Origin: Canna indica
Lineage: Eukaryota > Streptophyta > Magnoliopsida > Zingiberales > Cannaceae
Assembly: GCA_034359265.1 (NCBI GenBank)
Contig: CP136896.1
Coordinates: 33,668,001 to 33,732,000, forward strand
Length of the DNA: 64,000 bases
Direction of reading: 5' to 3'
In this document: positions 9,991 through 21,010 of the stretch, in pieces
Numbering within the stretch: position 1 is the first letter of the stretch
Layout: each line of letters begins with the position of its first letter
Notes under the pieces: generated by a model
What the model was told of the DNA's origin: nothing
Databases searched by the model: none
The model's input: the letters and a program-made list of their open reading frames with translations, nothing else
Program-made: the position numbers and the translations under genes

Positions 9991-10339
9991 GGCAACTTGA
10001 TAAGGTGCGTCGTCGGGCCGGCGAAGCCAATGACATGGATGGAGACACGACGGTAGGGTATGGGGAAGAAGATGAAGAAGAGGGCAGCAGCAGAAATGAA
10101 GAAGCAGCAAAATTTTTTAATATAATTTTATTTTTTTAATTTATGTTGATGTGCTGACTGGGCTGCTGATCCACGTCAGCAGCGCCATGTCAACGCGTTA
10201 ACGGTGAACCTAACATTTTATTCACGACAGGATATAATTAAAATAAAATTAAAATTTGAGTGTAGTATTAAAACAAATAAAAACCTGGGATAGAATTGGG
10301 AAAAAGTCCAAAGTTGAGGATATACAGTGTAATTAACCC

Positions 10340-10860
10340 TAACAATAATGATAGTGTTAACTCATCTAGTTTTCATGATATGTTTTTTGATGAATTAATG
10401 GATGAGTGTAAAAACATGTATGTCTTTCTTGTTAAAAAGGATAAAGAAAATAAGGAATTGAAGAAAGAAAACTTGAGTCTTAGCTCTCATTTACATGATG
10501 TAAAATTAGAAAATGAGAAGCTAAAAATTAGGTTCTCTAATCCATGCCATGATGCTTTAAGTATTGACACTAAGGATTTGAGAACTAAAAATGACATTTT
10601 AAAGAATGAAAATAGCATGTTAAAAACTCAATTGCATGCTATCCATAAATTCATGAACGATTTGAAAAATGAGGTTGTATTTCTAAATAAGAAAGTTAAT
10701 TATTTATCTAGTAATTCATCCATTTAGAACCCTAGAAATACAAATGATTTATTTAAGAATGCTAACATTCATCATCATCCCCATTTTAAGCATTCTTCCA
10801 TTAAACCTCATGTCCAAAACAAAAAGTTTCATGAAAATTATTTTTGTTGTGGTATCTTTG
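10340..10860 (+). pseudogene. copia Gag, central coiled-coil part
   Basis: The frame resumes after the Mutator-like element with FDELMDECKNMYVFLVKKDK, then a Lys/Glu/Leu/Asn-rich stretch with heptad-like spacing (LKKENLSLSSHLHDVKLENE) that predicts a coiled coil. A TAG at 10725-10727 interrupts it and the same frame continues to NYFCCGIFG at 10860. That is the start of a second Cys/His motif, which is completed at 13718 (HxIHDC) beyond the solo LTR. The minus copy at 32200-31640 has the same coiled coil and second motif. Confidence 0.75.
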
Positions 10861-10861
10861 G

Positions 10862-13712
10862 TGTCACACCCTAACTCAGGGTCATGTGATCGGCCAGGGT
10901 ATATGTGCCTATACCCCGCAGCCTAAACCATGCACATGCCAACTCAACAAAAATACATAGCGGAAAGAAATAAACAAGTTTTATTTCAAATGGAAAACCA
11001 AACCAGAATTCATTATAAGTAAGTTTAGCAAAATAATAAAGTGTTGAAATAATAAATCAAGTTCAACTGTTCATTTATAAATGAAAACTAAAATAAAGAC
11101 ATGAATGTCCCCAAGGGACTACAACTCCAAAATACTGAAACACAAGTTCATGACTAACTACCAAAAACTCGACTACGACCCCTAAATAGGACTGCTGTGA
11201 GATCAATGTAGCTCCTCTGCCCTCCAGCTGCGCCAAGTGCTCCAGCCCACCTCACCAGTCAGACTCTGCAAAACAAAAACAACGACAATGGGTGAGTTCA
11301 AAAGAACTCAGTGAACGATTCTACCAAACCCCACAAAAAACCAACATAGATAAGAAGCATAAAGCAAAAACTCTTGACTCAAGCAGGACAGGTCACAAGG
11401 GACTGACTAGCTAATAGGTCGTCTGGCCACCACATGCCCATAGGCAACCATCACTCTAACAATGAAGTATAATAGGCCTAAGCCTACCATGCCCTAAGGC
11501 AACAAAAACATACTAGGATAATCGGGATTGGCCCATCCGAACCTATCTTAATATAAAGAAACTTGGGAGCAATCGGGATTGGCCCATCCGAACTTGCTCC
11601 ACGAGACGCGAAGGAACAATCAGGATTCACTCGTCTGAACTTGCCCCTTTAAGATATCACAGGAATAATCATGATTTGTCTGTCCGAACTTTTTCCTTAA
11701 AAGTAACTCGGGAATAATCAGGATTTGCCCGTCCGAACTTATTCCACGAGGCCACACAGAAATAATCGAGATTTGCCCGTCCGAACTTGTTCCAAAAGAT
11801 AACGTAGGAATAATCGAGATTCGCTCATTCAAACTTATTCCTTTAAATATAGAATCTTGGGAACAATCGGGATTTGCCCGTCTGAACTTATTCCACAAGA
11901 TACGCAGGAACAATCGGGAATTGTCCATCCAAACTTGTTCCACAGGTTGGGAATTAGCCATCCAACCTTCCGGGCCTAGCCCCCAATCCAGCTCCTAACC
12001 GAGCCTCTCCGCCATTCAATAAGATATGGCACAATATAACCTAAGTCAAGTATATGCTACGGTGTCTTAGGGATATCTCTATTGGGAAAACTCCACAATG
12101 CCCAATGTCCGATCCCAACTCCTAGACCCGTAATGTCATAAACCCGTGAGGTTTTATTTCATGCATAACATTTATTTGTTGGTTCATAGAAGATTATGCT
12201 GCCCCTTGCATTTTAATTATGCAATTAAAATTTATCATCACCAAAATTAGGATTTTATGCTCAGTAAAAGTTTACTGTTGAGTCCCAAACTGGTGTGTCT
12301 AACCCGAATTTGGTCTCCACAGTGTATCCTATGTTTCCAAACTATATTTTCTGATCAAAACGTTAGGTTAGATGACTATGTTCAGAAAACCATACACACC
12401 ACAACAAGTATTTCAAAAACAACACAGATTCGTCATCTCAGCATGAAATTCCAGCAACATTGAATTTTCAACATGATAAGGAAATAAATCCGAAAATTCA
12501 CAGAATATAAATCCCTAATTTACCATCACATCAGATTTATAATCATTAAGATAAATCTCATAAAACCATATTTTTTAAACAAGACTAACAAACATCACAA
12601 CCATCTTTAATCAAGAACCAACTTTTAATATCAAGAATTTATATCAAGAACCCCCATGTTATCAAGATCAAATCTCATCTTTGAAACCCACGATAAATTT
12701 CCAAAAATCACAGAATTTATATCAAAGCATGCATCAATATTATAAGCATCCAAAATGATAAACAAATTGAATCATAGATAGCAAGATAACATATACCCTT
12801 CACTTAGGCATTTCATCGAACACCTTGAGGGCACCCTCATCTCCACCTTGGCCGAGCACCCCTAGGATCATCCTAGGGCTGCCGAGCCCCATAGGGGAGG
12901 GTTTAGGGCCTCCTCAAGCATGGCAAACAAAAAGGAATGGCGAGAATTCGAGAGATCATCGGAAAACCAATCAAGAACATCTTCCCTTCAAGAACGGCTT
13001 CAAAAATTCGAAAGAAACCCAAGAAAAGGAGGGGTAAAACCACTCACCAAAAATAGGAAGGAAGATTAGAGGAGAAATCCCGATCGACGGCCTCCGAATC
13101 CGGCTCCAAGAGATGACGGCTCGGCTCAAACAAGGGAGAAGAGGGGGGGCGGCTCCACTCCAAGCCGCTGGCTTCAAGAAAGGGAAAGAGAGAGAGGGGC
13201 GGCTCGGCTCGGCTGGGCGGCTCCTCTCTGCTTGGCTCCATGAGAAAGGGAAGAAGGAGAGGAAGGGGGGAACTCGGCTCAGCTTGGCTGCGGCTTGAGG
13301 ATGGCGGCTCCAGGGAAGGGGAGAGGGGCAGTTGGCTCGGCTTGGCTCCTCTCTCCTTTCACAGCTTGTGAGGCTCCAATAGGGAGCCGCAAGCCCTAGC
13401 GGGGGAATTTTATAATCTCTTCCCACCTCTTCAACCCTAATCTTCTTAACCGCATCTGCCTCAACTCGGATCCGCAACCCGCTAACCCAAACTAACCCCA
13501 TGATAAAATATAAGCAACAAACACATGCACATCCACATGCAACATAATCAAAACAATTTGCTTCATAATTATAAGTCATAGTTCAACTCACCCGAGCTAG
13601 CAAGTTCGCACCAGACCATGAGTCGACTCGGCTCGACCTCGGACTAGCCCGCTAGGCTAACAAACACAAACATAAATGGAGAGCTAATAAATAAAATATC
13701 TAGGATATTACA
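10862..13712 (-). repeat. gypsy-type solo LTR (copy 1), inserted in copia gag
   Basis: On the plus strand it begins TGTCACACCC and ends GATATTACA, a TG...CA end pair, and it interrupts the second Cys/His motif of Gag. No internal domain is present, so it is a solo LTR of 2851 bp. The flanks tttgg and tattg are a decayed 5-bp target duplication. The chromovirus LTR at 26410 starts with the same TGTCACACCC beside its primer site, so the true reading direction is probably minus. Contents: a tandem hairpin array (11515-11944) and a GC-rich, repetitive CGGCTCGGCT-type region (about 13090-13370). A homologous copy lies at 21011-21150 plus 34571-37647. Confidence 0.75.
11515..11944. repeat. tandem array of about nine hairpin units (solo LTR copy 1)
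   Basis: The units are about 46-52 bp. A typical unit is an outer arm (GGAATAA), an inner arm (TCGG), an 11-nt loop, the inner arm partner (CCGA), a 2-nt bulge (ac) and the outer arm partner (TTATTCC), followed by a variable spacer. For example, 11566-11600 has GGAGCAA paired with TTGCTCC. Some units have one or two arm mismatches. Confidence 0.85.
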
Positions 13713-13717
13713 TATTG

Positions 13718-13868
13718 TCACCAAATTCATGATTGTGCATTCAAGAGAAATCCAAGTGTTGCTATGACACTTTGAGTTCCTAGACCAACTCACCCCCAAG
13801 GACCCAAAGCCAGTTCATTACCAAAAGTCTCATGCTCTTTTGTAGGGAGAGCTACCACACAAGCATGA
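13718..13868 (+). pseudogene. copia Gag, C-terminal end
   Basis: The frame cut at 10860 continues here with HQIHDCAFKRNPSV, a stop (TGA), then VPRPTHPQGPKASSLPKVS, ending at TGA 13866-13868. The minus copy (31634-31465) has HDCAFKRNPSVVKTLWIPRP and PTHPQRPKAIWVPKVS at the same place. There is no protease or integrase start after it. Confidence 0.7.
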
Positions 13869-15968
13869 ATGAAAAATGGAATGTTGAAGTTGACCTTGGA
13901 CTCAAATAAAAGTCTTCATAAGGTTGCCACTTCAAGTCACCTTGATGCCTAGGAAAGGTTGGCATCAAACGTACACGGTATCATTTCATTAACTCAAAGT
14001 GTCATATTAAAGTTGGAATCAGCATACTTAATTGATTTTATCCGCTCTTGATATAGTTTTATGAAAATGAATTTTGATTTTGATTTCCAGTCTCTTCGGA
14101 GGCCTATGAAGCCTATAAAGGGCTCATGCGACCTTGCAATTCTAAATTGTATGCTAATTATGACCTTTCAATTTTTCAACCAATACGAAAGGTTGGAGAT
14201 CTATTTTTCTCAAATATTTCATACTTTGGAATCTCTTGATTCATGTTGATATCATGATTGACATCTTTAAAGTGAATCTTTACTACTTAGCAAAGTAGGT
14301 ATTTTGGAAATGATACTTGACTTCTTCCTTTACTCTTTAGTTGATTAACTTGCTACTATACATATTTTCATTATGATACTAATGAAGATTACTTTCAAGT
14401 CATTAACAATTGATTGGAAGGCTAAAAGAAAAAAAGGAAATGGAAATGGAAATTCTCAAGAAATGAGGTATGATTTTCATTTTGGCAAAACTCTTGTTTA
14501 CTACCTCAATATTCTTGACTAAATATTTTCTCTATGCTCATGATTGATTATACATGATAATTTATTAAAATTTCATGAGTAGATGAATTTCTTCTTCTTT
14601 GGCAATTTCATGATACTGAATAAAATTTACTCTAGGTAGAAATTCGTATTAGAAAATTCCCTTTTTAAGTTGCGATTTGATGAACATATTTTGGTTTGCT
14701 TATAATTTGTCCTTATGTGATTAAACTTAAAAAATCATGAGTAAAAGATCAAGCACGATACTTAGCAACTTCATGTTATCATGCTTAAGTTTGAATAAAA
14801 GTGTGCTAGGTTGACATGTTGACTGCTTGACTAAAATTGCTCAAAACTCTTGTTGAAAATTTCATCTGGAATTAAAACCTATTACAAAAGGTTGAAATTA
14901 CAATCTCTTGTCAATTTCATAGACATTACGGTTAGATTTTGAGAATTTTTACAAGATCTAAATATTTACAAGAATGCCACTATGAATTCAAGGATTACTA
15001 GAAAAATATAGAAAAGTCATTTTTGAATGATTCTTGAGTTCATGCAATCCTCATGAAACCTAGTTTGTGTGGTAAATTTTCGTAAAAGTCTAATGTATAT
15101 AAATTTCTATAAAATTTTCCACACATTAGTTGGAAAACAATTTCTATATCGGTCGGTCGCTCGACATGCGACCGCCGCATCGACCGGCGAATAGAAATTA
15201 ATCTGGTCCGTCCACTTGGTCGAGCCTTTACATCCCAACCTCTCACCTAAGCTTCTTAAGATCGAAACTAGGGCTCCTCCACCCCTATCAGCGACTCTTG
15301 CTTGGTTTTTGGAGTCTCCCTTGCTTTCTAGAGGTAAGAATCTCATGCCCTAGCTTCTTTTGTGAGGTTTCTTCATGATAATGGTGTAGATTCATCTCTT
15401 TGCACTCCCATATGTTGGTTTCTACATGTTGATAGGCTCATTTCATTATACCTCATGCATTCATCATAGTTCTTGGATATTTTCATGATTTAGGTTAACA
15501 TGAGTACTTAGAAAATGAAATTTTTACAACTTTTTATCAAGTTTAGGAGTCTCATTTCAAATACCTTCATAAAAATATTTTTTGGAAAATATTTGAGGTA
15601 TGCCTTTTGAGTTGAGTATTATGAGTATTAAAAGGAATGAAAAAGAGAAGGTAAAAGATTTACAAAAAAAGGGAGGGAAAATAAAATGAATTTTTAGAAT
15701 TTTTCATCTTTTGTTTTGTTTTGGCAATATTGAAATTATCATGTTAACGTCATTTAAAAATTGAAGGGTTCATCTTCTAAATCATGTTTCTTTTTTTTTG
15801 TTATTTTCTTTTTTTTTGTTATTTTCTTTTTTTTAAAAAAAAAAAGGGGGACAAGAAAAAGATTGCATCCACTTTGCTTTTAAACAAAATGCACTCCCAT
15901 GGTTGGCTCTAGGTTGCATCACTTATTCATGATTAATCATTTATGCATTGTCTCAAAATGTCTTGCAA
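13869..15968 (+). other. non-coding interior of copia element C
   Basis: This is AT-rich with no credible coding frame. It is homologous, in reverse orientation, to about 29170-31460, so it belongs to the element. At 15150-15230 is a CG-rich cluster of GGTCG and CGACC motifs like those in the LTR. From 15790 to 15845 there are three T-tracts followed by an A-tract. Confidence 0.6.
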
Positions 15969-17058
15969 ATGGCACCTCGAATCAAAAAACCTAGTCTCCC
16001 CGATAACCTTCTTACTCCATTGGAAAAAACCCAAGCAGCACAATTTAGCACCCGTACTGTACTACAAACCCGTATAGTGGGGATCTTGAGCAATACGACA
16101 TAAGGGGTCGATTGAGTGCACTAGGTTGGGTAGAGTTCTTAGGAAGATCAATTCCGGTGTGCCATGTACTCATTAAAGCCTTCTTAACAAATCTTACGAT
16201 TGATCATCCTCCTACTGATAACTGTCTAGTTCTGCATTCTGAAATCTTAGGAAAACCCATAGTGATCACTGCGTCAGTTATTAGGGAAGCATTTGGTTTT
16301 CCTCTCATTGGTGCTCAAGTGTACACCATGTCCACTCATACATTTAACGAATATCATCCTACATCTGAAGTGATATCAGCCATTTTCCCTCAGGGATATT
16401 GTGGAACAATTCCAACGCAATCCATAAAACTATCCACTGCCGCTAGGATTATGCATCTTATCATAACACATAACATCCTTCCTTTTGCGGGGCATTATAA
16501 TGAGGTGATTAGTACTAGTGTTAGGGTACTATTCTATGCCATGACCCGTCGGGTTATTGATGTCCCTAATCTTATGCTGAATTACATTACTAAGGTACAT
16601 GCATCTGCCAAACAAGCCCTTCCCTTTGCATCCATCATATCGTACTTCATTTACCTATTCAGGGTAAATAGATCAAGATTTGAGATCGAGCTTGCTCCTA
16701 AGGCAATTGATAGATTGACACTCACACGTATGAAGATTCTAGGAGATCAGCGAGGCAAGTGTGATCAGTAGGAGATCCATCTGATCCAGAGGATGATGAT
16801 GATGACGATGAGGAGGAGGAGGCGGATGTAGGTGGAAGCTCATCGCATCCTCCACCAGGTGAACGTTTTGATATGATAGAGTCTAGGTTGGCTCAGCTGC
16901 ACTTTGATCAAGTCACATGGAACACCAACACGACTACTCGCATTGATCAGATTAGTAGCCGTGTTGATGATATGTATGGTTGTATCGATGAGATGTATGG
17001 TTGTGTCGATCAAATGTGGCAGTGTTTATCAGGCTCATCAGCCGCCGCCATCGCTTGA
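15969..17058 (+). pseudogene. second ORF of element C, putative plant transposon protein domain
   Basis: ATG 15969 starts a frame with MAPRIKKPSLPDNLL. A frameshift near 16080-16100 moves it to the main frame (LEQYDIRGRLSALGWVEFL, then HVLIKAFLTNL and REAFGFPL) up to the TAG at 16769-16771. A second frame change leads to an acidic Asp/Glu run (about 16790-16830), then a helical tail ending LSGSSAAAIA. The LGW-x2-F and long alpha/beta segment resemble the domain called putative plant transposon protein, common in plant non-autonomous retrotransposons and of unknown function. It is not an RT, integrase or envelope-like membrane protein: no catalytic motif or membrane segment was seen. It is absent from the same place in the minus copy. 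Confidence 0.55.
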
Positions 17059-17534
17059 AGAGTGATGAATGTGACTCGTGTCTAGTTTCTTTTTGTGGAC
17101 TTGTGTTGTCATTATGGTTGTACTTCTTTTTATGCACTTTGCTTTCAGACATGACATTTGCTTTGTAGACTTTATGACTTATCTTTTGTGGCATATGAAC
17201 TGAACTTATTATCCTTATCTTCTTGCTTCGATATGCATTTTTATCTTCTTATTTTTTGTTTATGTACCCTTTTTTATTAATGTCAAAAGGGGGAGAAGAA
17301 AGTGTTGGTTATTATGTTAGCTCTTGTATTTATAACATGAAATGTATGCCATGATGATAGGGGGAGAGTTAAGGTTTATAAATATGCATGTTGATAGGGG
17401 AAGCACTTGAATTATCTATTATATTCTTATCTTGCTCTCACTCATGTATTATGAATTCATGCTTCATGCTTACAAATGCCTATGTTTTAAATGCTTATCG
17501 TTATTGGTTTGTCATCATCAAAAAGGGGGAGAAT
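17059..17534 (+). other. 3' untranslated interior and polypurine tract of element C
   Basis: No coding sequence. Several G-rich runs (aaaagggggagaag near 17285, atagggggagag near 17360, ataggggaag near 17395) precede the final polypurine tract AAAAAGGGGGAGAA (17521-17534). That tract directly abuts the 3' LTR and primes plus-strand DNA synthesis. The repeated G-rich runs look like duplicated tracts. The minus copy has the same at 28977-28990 and about 29150. Confidence 0.7.
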
Positions 17535-18034
17535 GTTGGCCGAGGGTTTCATCCTTGCACTCTAATTCTCTCAACAAATGTTTTGATGATAACAAACTAT
17601 GTTTAAGCATGAAAGTCATGGGTTGAAATTGATATCGTCTCATGTGTCATCGTCACGATACATCAAGTCTCCATGGAGTTTCCTAAATCCACAACGAGCT
17701 CACCAAAGAGATTTAGGAAGTACATAGAATGATTGTAAAACTGCTTGGGTAAGTCTCCAGGGTGTATGCACTTTAGAAATCTCAAAAACCTAAAAACTGG
17801 AACCCAAACAATAAAAAATCAACCTGCACACTGTGTACCGGTCGCTGGCCGGTCGATAGGTCGATCGATCGACTATCGGTCGACTATCGATCGCCAGAGG
17901 CTCAAAATTAACAAAAGCCTCGCAGTCGATGACCAGTCGCTTGGGCAGTCAATCGGCCCATCGACCAACGTCATAACAGACAGAAAGATCCGTTGAGTCG
18001 ATTTCCACTTGACACTCCTTTCTCAAATGCCTAT
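17535..18034 (+). repeat. 3' LTR of copia element C, truncated
   Basis: It starts TGTTGGCCGAGGG and follows the 5' LTR (7104-7604) with many substitutions and small indels. It stops at CCTAT, inside the TATA box, where GGGCCCATTTG begins. The remaining 720 bp of LTR were not found downstream. Confidence 0.85.
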
Positions 18035-19759
18035 GGGCCCATTTGTTTCACTAAAAAATGAGGGACTGGATTGGATTTCGACTCTTGTCCCCCGTTTGTT
18101 TTGCGAAAATGAAGGGGGACAAGATTTCGGATCCTGTTCGGGATAAGATTTCGGGCCATTTTGGTGTACCAAGAATTTTATCGGTACACCGATCTGGAGC
18201 GGAGGACTTGGAGGCGAAAAGACCTCATTGCCCTCGACTAAACACGAGTCTCGCTCCAACCATAACCACGCCTCTCGCACCCTCGACTCGTCTCTCGCCT
18301 CGCGTTCACGTCATCGACAACGTCTCTCGCCTACGATTCTTGTCGTGTAGCAGCGTCTCTCGCCTACAATTCTCCCCCCTCGACTGCATCTCTCGCCCTT
18401 TTCCAGGTAACTACACCCTCGCTTGCAGACTCCCCGATCGCCCTCCTCTCTTCGATCTGCCTTCTCTCTCTCTCTCTCTCTCTCTCTCTTAGATCTTCCT
18501 CCTCTCTCTCTCTTATCTCCATCTGCACCTCTCGCCCCCTCTCCTTTGTACAAGCTGTAGAAGGTGACAGCTAAAGTTGTTTTAATTTGTTCAATCTGAT
18601 ATGCTTTTCAATATGCTTTGTTGATACTGTAGTTTGATTCATAGAAGGTGATAACAAGTATGTTTTTCAATCTGTGTTTGATGTAACTATGTTTGATTCA
18701 ATCTGTAATTTGTTTAATCTGTATTTTTTCAATGCTTACTGTCGAATGTTGACTATGTTTTTTCAATCTGATCTGAGAATGTCGAATTGATTTTTTCAAA
18801 GTGATAGCATAATTGTTGTAAATCATTTAGCTGAAAAGAATTGGTTTTTTCAATCTTATATGCTTGCTGTAAATAATGCAGTTCACTTGGAAGTTTTAAT
18901 TTAAGACCATGTTTGGAGTTTCAGTTTCAATCTAATATGCTTGCTGAAATTAATGAATTGGTTAGGAGTTTCTCTACATCTACATTGAGTTAAGATCAGT
19001 TTCACTACCATTAGGATTTTTTTTCATAAATTGGTTCCTAGCTTCTCTACGTTTATACCCTATTTTCTAGCTAGTCACATGGTTCTATAGTTAATAGGAT
19101 ATCAGTGGCTGTCTCAAAATAATTCTCCTATTTTGTTAAGGAATAAGAACTGTTAGAATAATAATACTGTTTAGAAAAGTGTATTTATGAGTGGAGATGA
19201 CTGGTTGGATTGGCTATTAAGCAGTAATCACGATTATTATGTTTTGCAAATATATGCTCTTCTGTTTGCTTAAAACATATATCGAATAGTCCTCTTGATA
19301 ATGACAAGAACCAATTGGGACATTTGTTCTTGGTTTATAGGAATTTTCAGGAACAAAGTGGTTGAAGATGGTGACTTGTTGCTCCATTTGGCAACTACAA
19401 GTTAAAATAGATGTACCATTTAAGTTTTAAAACATGTTCATGACTACTTTGCTTGTGGACTTTGTAGTTGCATTCATTTACTTGTAGTAGGTTATTGAGG
19501 TTCTTAACTTTCTTTGTATGTTGTTAGGAGGAAGATCGGATGAAAATTTAGATATCAACTTGATGAGGCGAATTGCAACTTTGAGAAACCTTCTACCAGC
19601 CTTTGGCAATTCTTCCTGAATTGTCAATTTTGCTGGTATTTTTTCCATTTACCATTCATCTATTTATCTATCTTTCTTGTTATTGTGTCAATTGGATTAA
19701 TTGTGACTTCTCGTGCCTGGCAATGTTGATTTAGTTTATCTATGCATTAGTCTTCAACG

Positions 19760-19939
19760 TCAAAAGTCATGTTGAGACATGTGTCACCTGGTACTGGGGT
19801 CACTGCTGGTGGAGCTATTAGAATTGTGTTGGAGAATGCTCTCGAGAAGCAACTAGGAATCAAAATTGTTGCTCAAGAGAAGCAACTAGGAATCAAAATT
19901 GTTGCTCGAGAACGGGGCATCCCAATGGAAGACTTGTGA
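19760..19939 (+). pseudogene. fragment of nuclear gene for plastid ribosomal protein S5
   Basis: The frame reads [20 protein letters not shown], then [16 protein letters not shown]. Plant plastid S5 has the C-terminal block [20 protein letters not shown] followed by VLEMAGVENALGKQLGS, so this copy lacks the five residues after VLE. S5 belongs to the small subunit of the plastid ribosome. A 33-bp unit then repeats twice (19844-19909) and the frame ends at TGA 19937-19939 after unrelated residues. T-rich, intron-like sequence precedes it. Neither end of the gene is present, so it is a transposed or captured fragment. Confidence 0.6.
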
Positions 19940-20341
19940 CCGTGAACAAAATTCAAGATTGATTCCTCTAAATTTAAGATTGTGGCTTAGGTTGCCTACT
20001 CAAAATGTTTTTACAATGTAAATTTGCCTATTCGCATCACTTGAATAATATTATAATGAATAATGTTTGTGATACTACAAATTGTTTAGCTTCATGAAGT
20101 GGATGACAGGCAAAATTTATATAATTCCCGAGGCATCCCAATGAAAGACTTGTGACCGTGAACAAAATTCAAGATTGATTCCTCTAAATTTAAGATTGTG
20201 GCTTATGTTGCCTACTCAAAATGTTTTTACAATGTAAATTTGCCTATTGGCATCACTTGAATAATATTATAATGAATAATGTTTGTGATACTGCAAATTG
20301 TTTAGCTGCATGAAGTGGATGACAGGCAAAATTTATATAAT
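19916..20341 (+). repeat. 216-bp tandem duplication
   Basis: Two copies start ggcatcccaatg at 19916 and 20132 and end tttatataatt near 20126 and 20341. They differ at only a few bases. The unit starts inside the tail of the S5-like frame and is otherwise non-coding. Confidence 0.9.
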
Positions 20342-20401
20342 TAACAAGCATGAAAGATCACTATAATTTATATAGTTCTTCACACGAAGGAACCATTAGG
20401 G

Positions 20402-21010
20402 GCTGTTTGGTTAGCGAAAATTATTTTCTAGTTTGGTTTTAGTGAAACTGAAAACTTGATTTTGATTTCTTGTTTTCAGTTTTCTGAAAACGTATTTGGT
20501 TAATAAAAACAACATCAATTTTATTTAGTTGAAACCAGTGAATATTTATTGAAACTATAGGGACTAAAACTAAAATTTTGAAACTAAAGGGACTAAAACC
20601 AAAATTGAAGCAAATTTTGGGGATCAAAAGTATGATTTTCCCACCAAACATATAGTGAACCAAAATTGAACCAATCATCAAAGGATCAATTAAGCATGAA
20701 CCAAATGTAATTGTGATGAACCAAATATAATTTAAACTGAACTGATAAAAATTAAACTGAACTAGTCAAAAAATATTGTGAACCGGTTGAAAATTAAGCT
20801 AAACCAGTTGTGAACCAAATGAAATTATGCTGAAGCAGACCAAAATCAATTAAACCAGTTTAATTGAATTGAAATTGAAATGAACCAGAATCAATTAAAA
20901 TGCTGGACCGATTTAATCAGAAATGAATCGGTTAAATTAAAAAATAGATCGGCTTAATACAAAATTGACCAGCTCAATTGAAATAAACTGAATTCGAAAT
21001 GGGCCGATTT
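20402..21010. repeat. transposon-end-like sequence and degenerate short repeats
   Basis: It starts GGGGCTGTTTGGTTAG, a common plant TIR transposon end, with no inverted partner found. From about 20650 to 21000 there is a degenerate array of AACCAAAT, AATTAAAC and AACCAGTT words about 20-25 bp apart. No coding frame was recognised. Confidence 0.4.

Larger units (their letters stand above)
9034..10339. mobile_element. Mutator-like element carrying gene fragments (Pack-MULE)
   Basis: This 1306-bp element is bounded by terminal inverted repeats of about 195 bp (9034-9231 and 10143-10339), both starting GGGTTAATTACACT when read inward. It is flanked by a perfect 9-bp target duplication, taacaataa (9025-9033 and 10340-10348), the length made by Mutator superfamily transposases. 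Removing the element and one duplication restores the copia Gag frame. The interior (about 9232-10142) is strongly GC-rich, unlike the AT-rich surroundings. It contains fragments of two plant genes and no transposase, so the element is non-autonomous. Confidence 0.9.
7104..18034 (+). mobile_element. copia-type non-autonomous retrotransposon C (gag plus second ORF, no pol)
   Basis: It has a 5' LTR (7104-8328), an initiator-Met-tRNA primer site, a copia-style Gag ORF, a long AT-rich non-coding interior, a second unrelated ORF (15969-17058), a polypurine tract and a truncated 3' LTR (17535-18034). No protease, integrase, RT or RNase H motif was found in any frame between the LTRs. The minus-strand copy at 21151-34565 has the same layout, so the lack of pol is a family trait and not a local deletion. 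It would need enzymes from an autonomous relative. It is interrupted by a Mutator-like element (9034-10339) and a solo LTR (10862-13712). Confidence 0.75.
18035..20401. repeat. unclassified repeat region with captured gene piece
   Basis: It begins GGGCCCATTTGTTTCAC, a typical transposon-end sequence, but no matching inverted end was found. It has a CT microsatellite at about 18463-18489, T-rich spacer, the S5 fragment at 19760 and tandem duplications at 19844-20341. The open frames around 18058-18550 are low-complexity and have no recognisable domain. Confidence 0.4.

Noticed and set aside
9439..10110. Long minus-strand frame, rich in Ser/Arg/Pro
   Set aside because: Composition artefact of the GC-rich core. 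The amine oxidase similarity is in two other minus frames.
11515..11944. CRISPR-like array of repeats and spacers
   Set aside because: The units are diverged hairpins within a plant solo LTR, spacers are short and related, and no cas gene is present. CRISPR arrays are prokaryotic.
12971..13579. Minus-strand frame of about 200 codons with Pro/Ser-rich sequence
   Set aside because: It lies in the CGGCTCGG-rich part of a solo LTR, has no domain, and is not kept open in the second copy (37080-37290).
16112..16771. Envelope-like gene of a retrovirus-like element
   Set aside because: No signal peptide, membrane segment or furin-like site is visible. The sequence fits the plant transposon protein domain better.
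18058..18492. Plus-strand frame of about 140 codons
   Set aside because: Low-complexity Ser/Leu/Arg sequence that runs into a CT microsatellite. No known domain.
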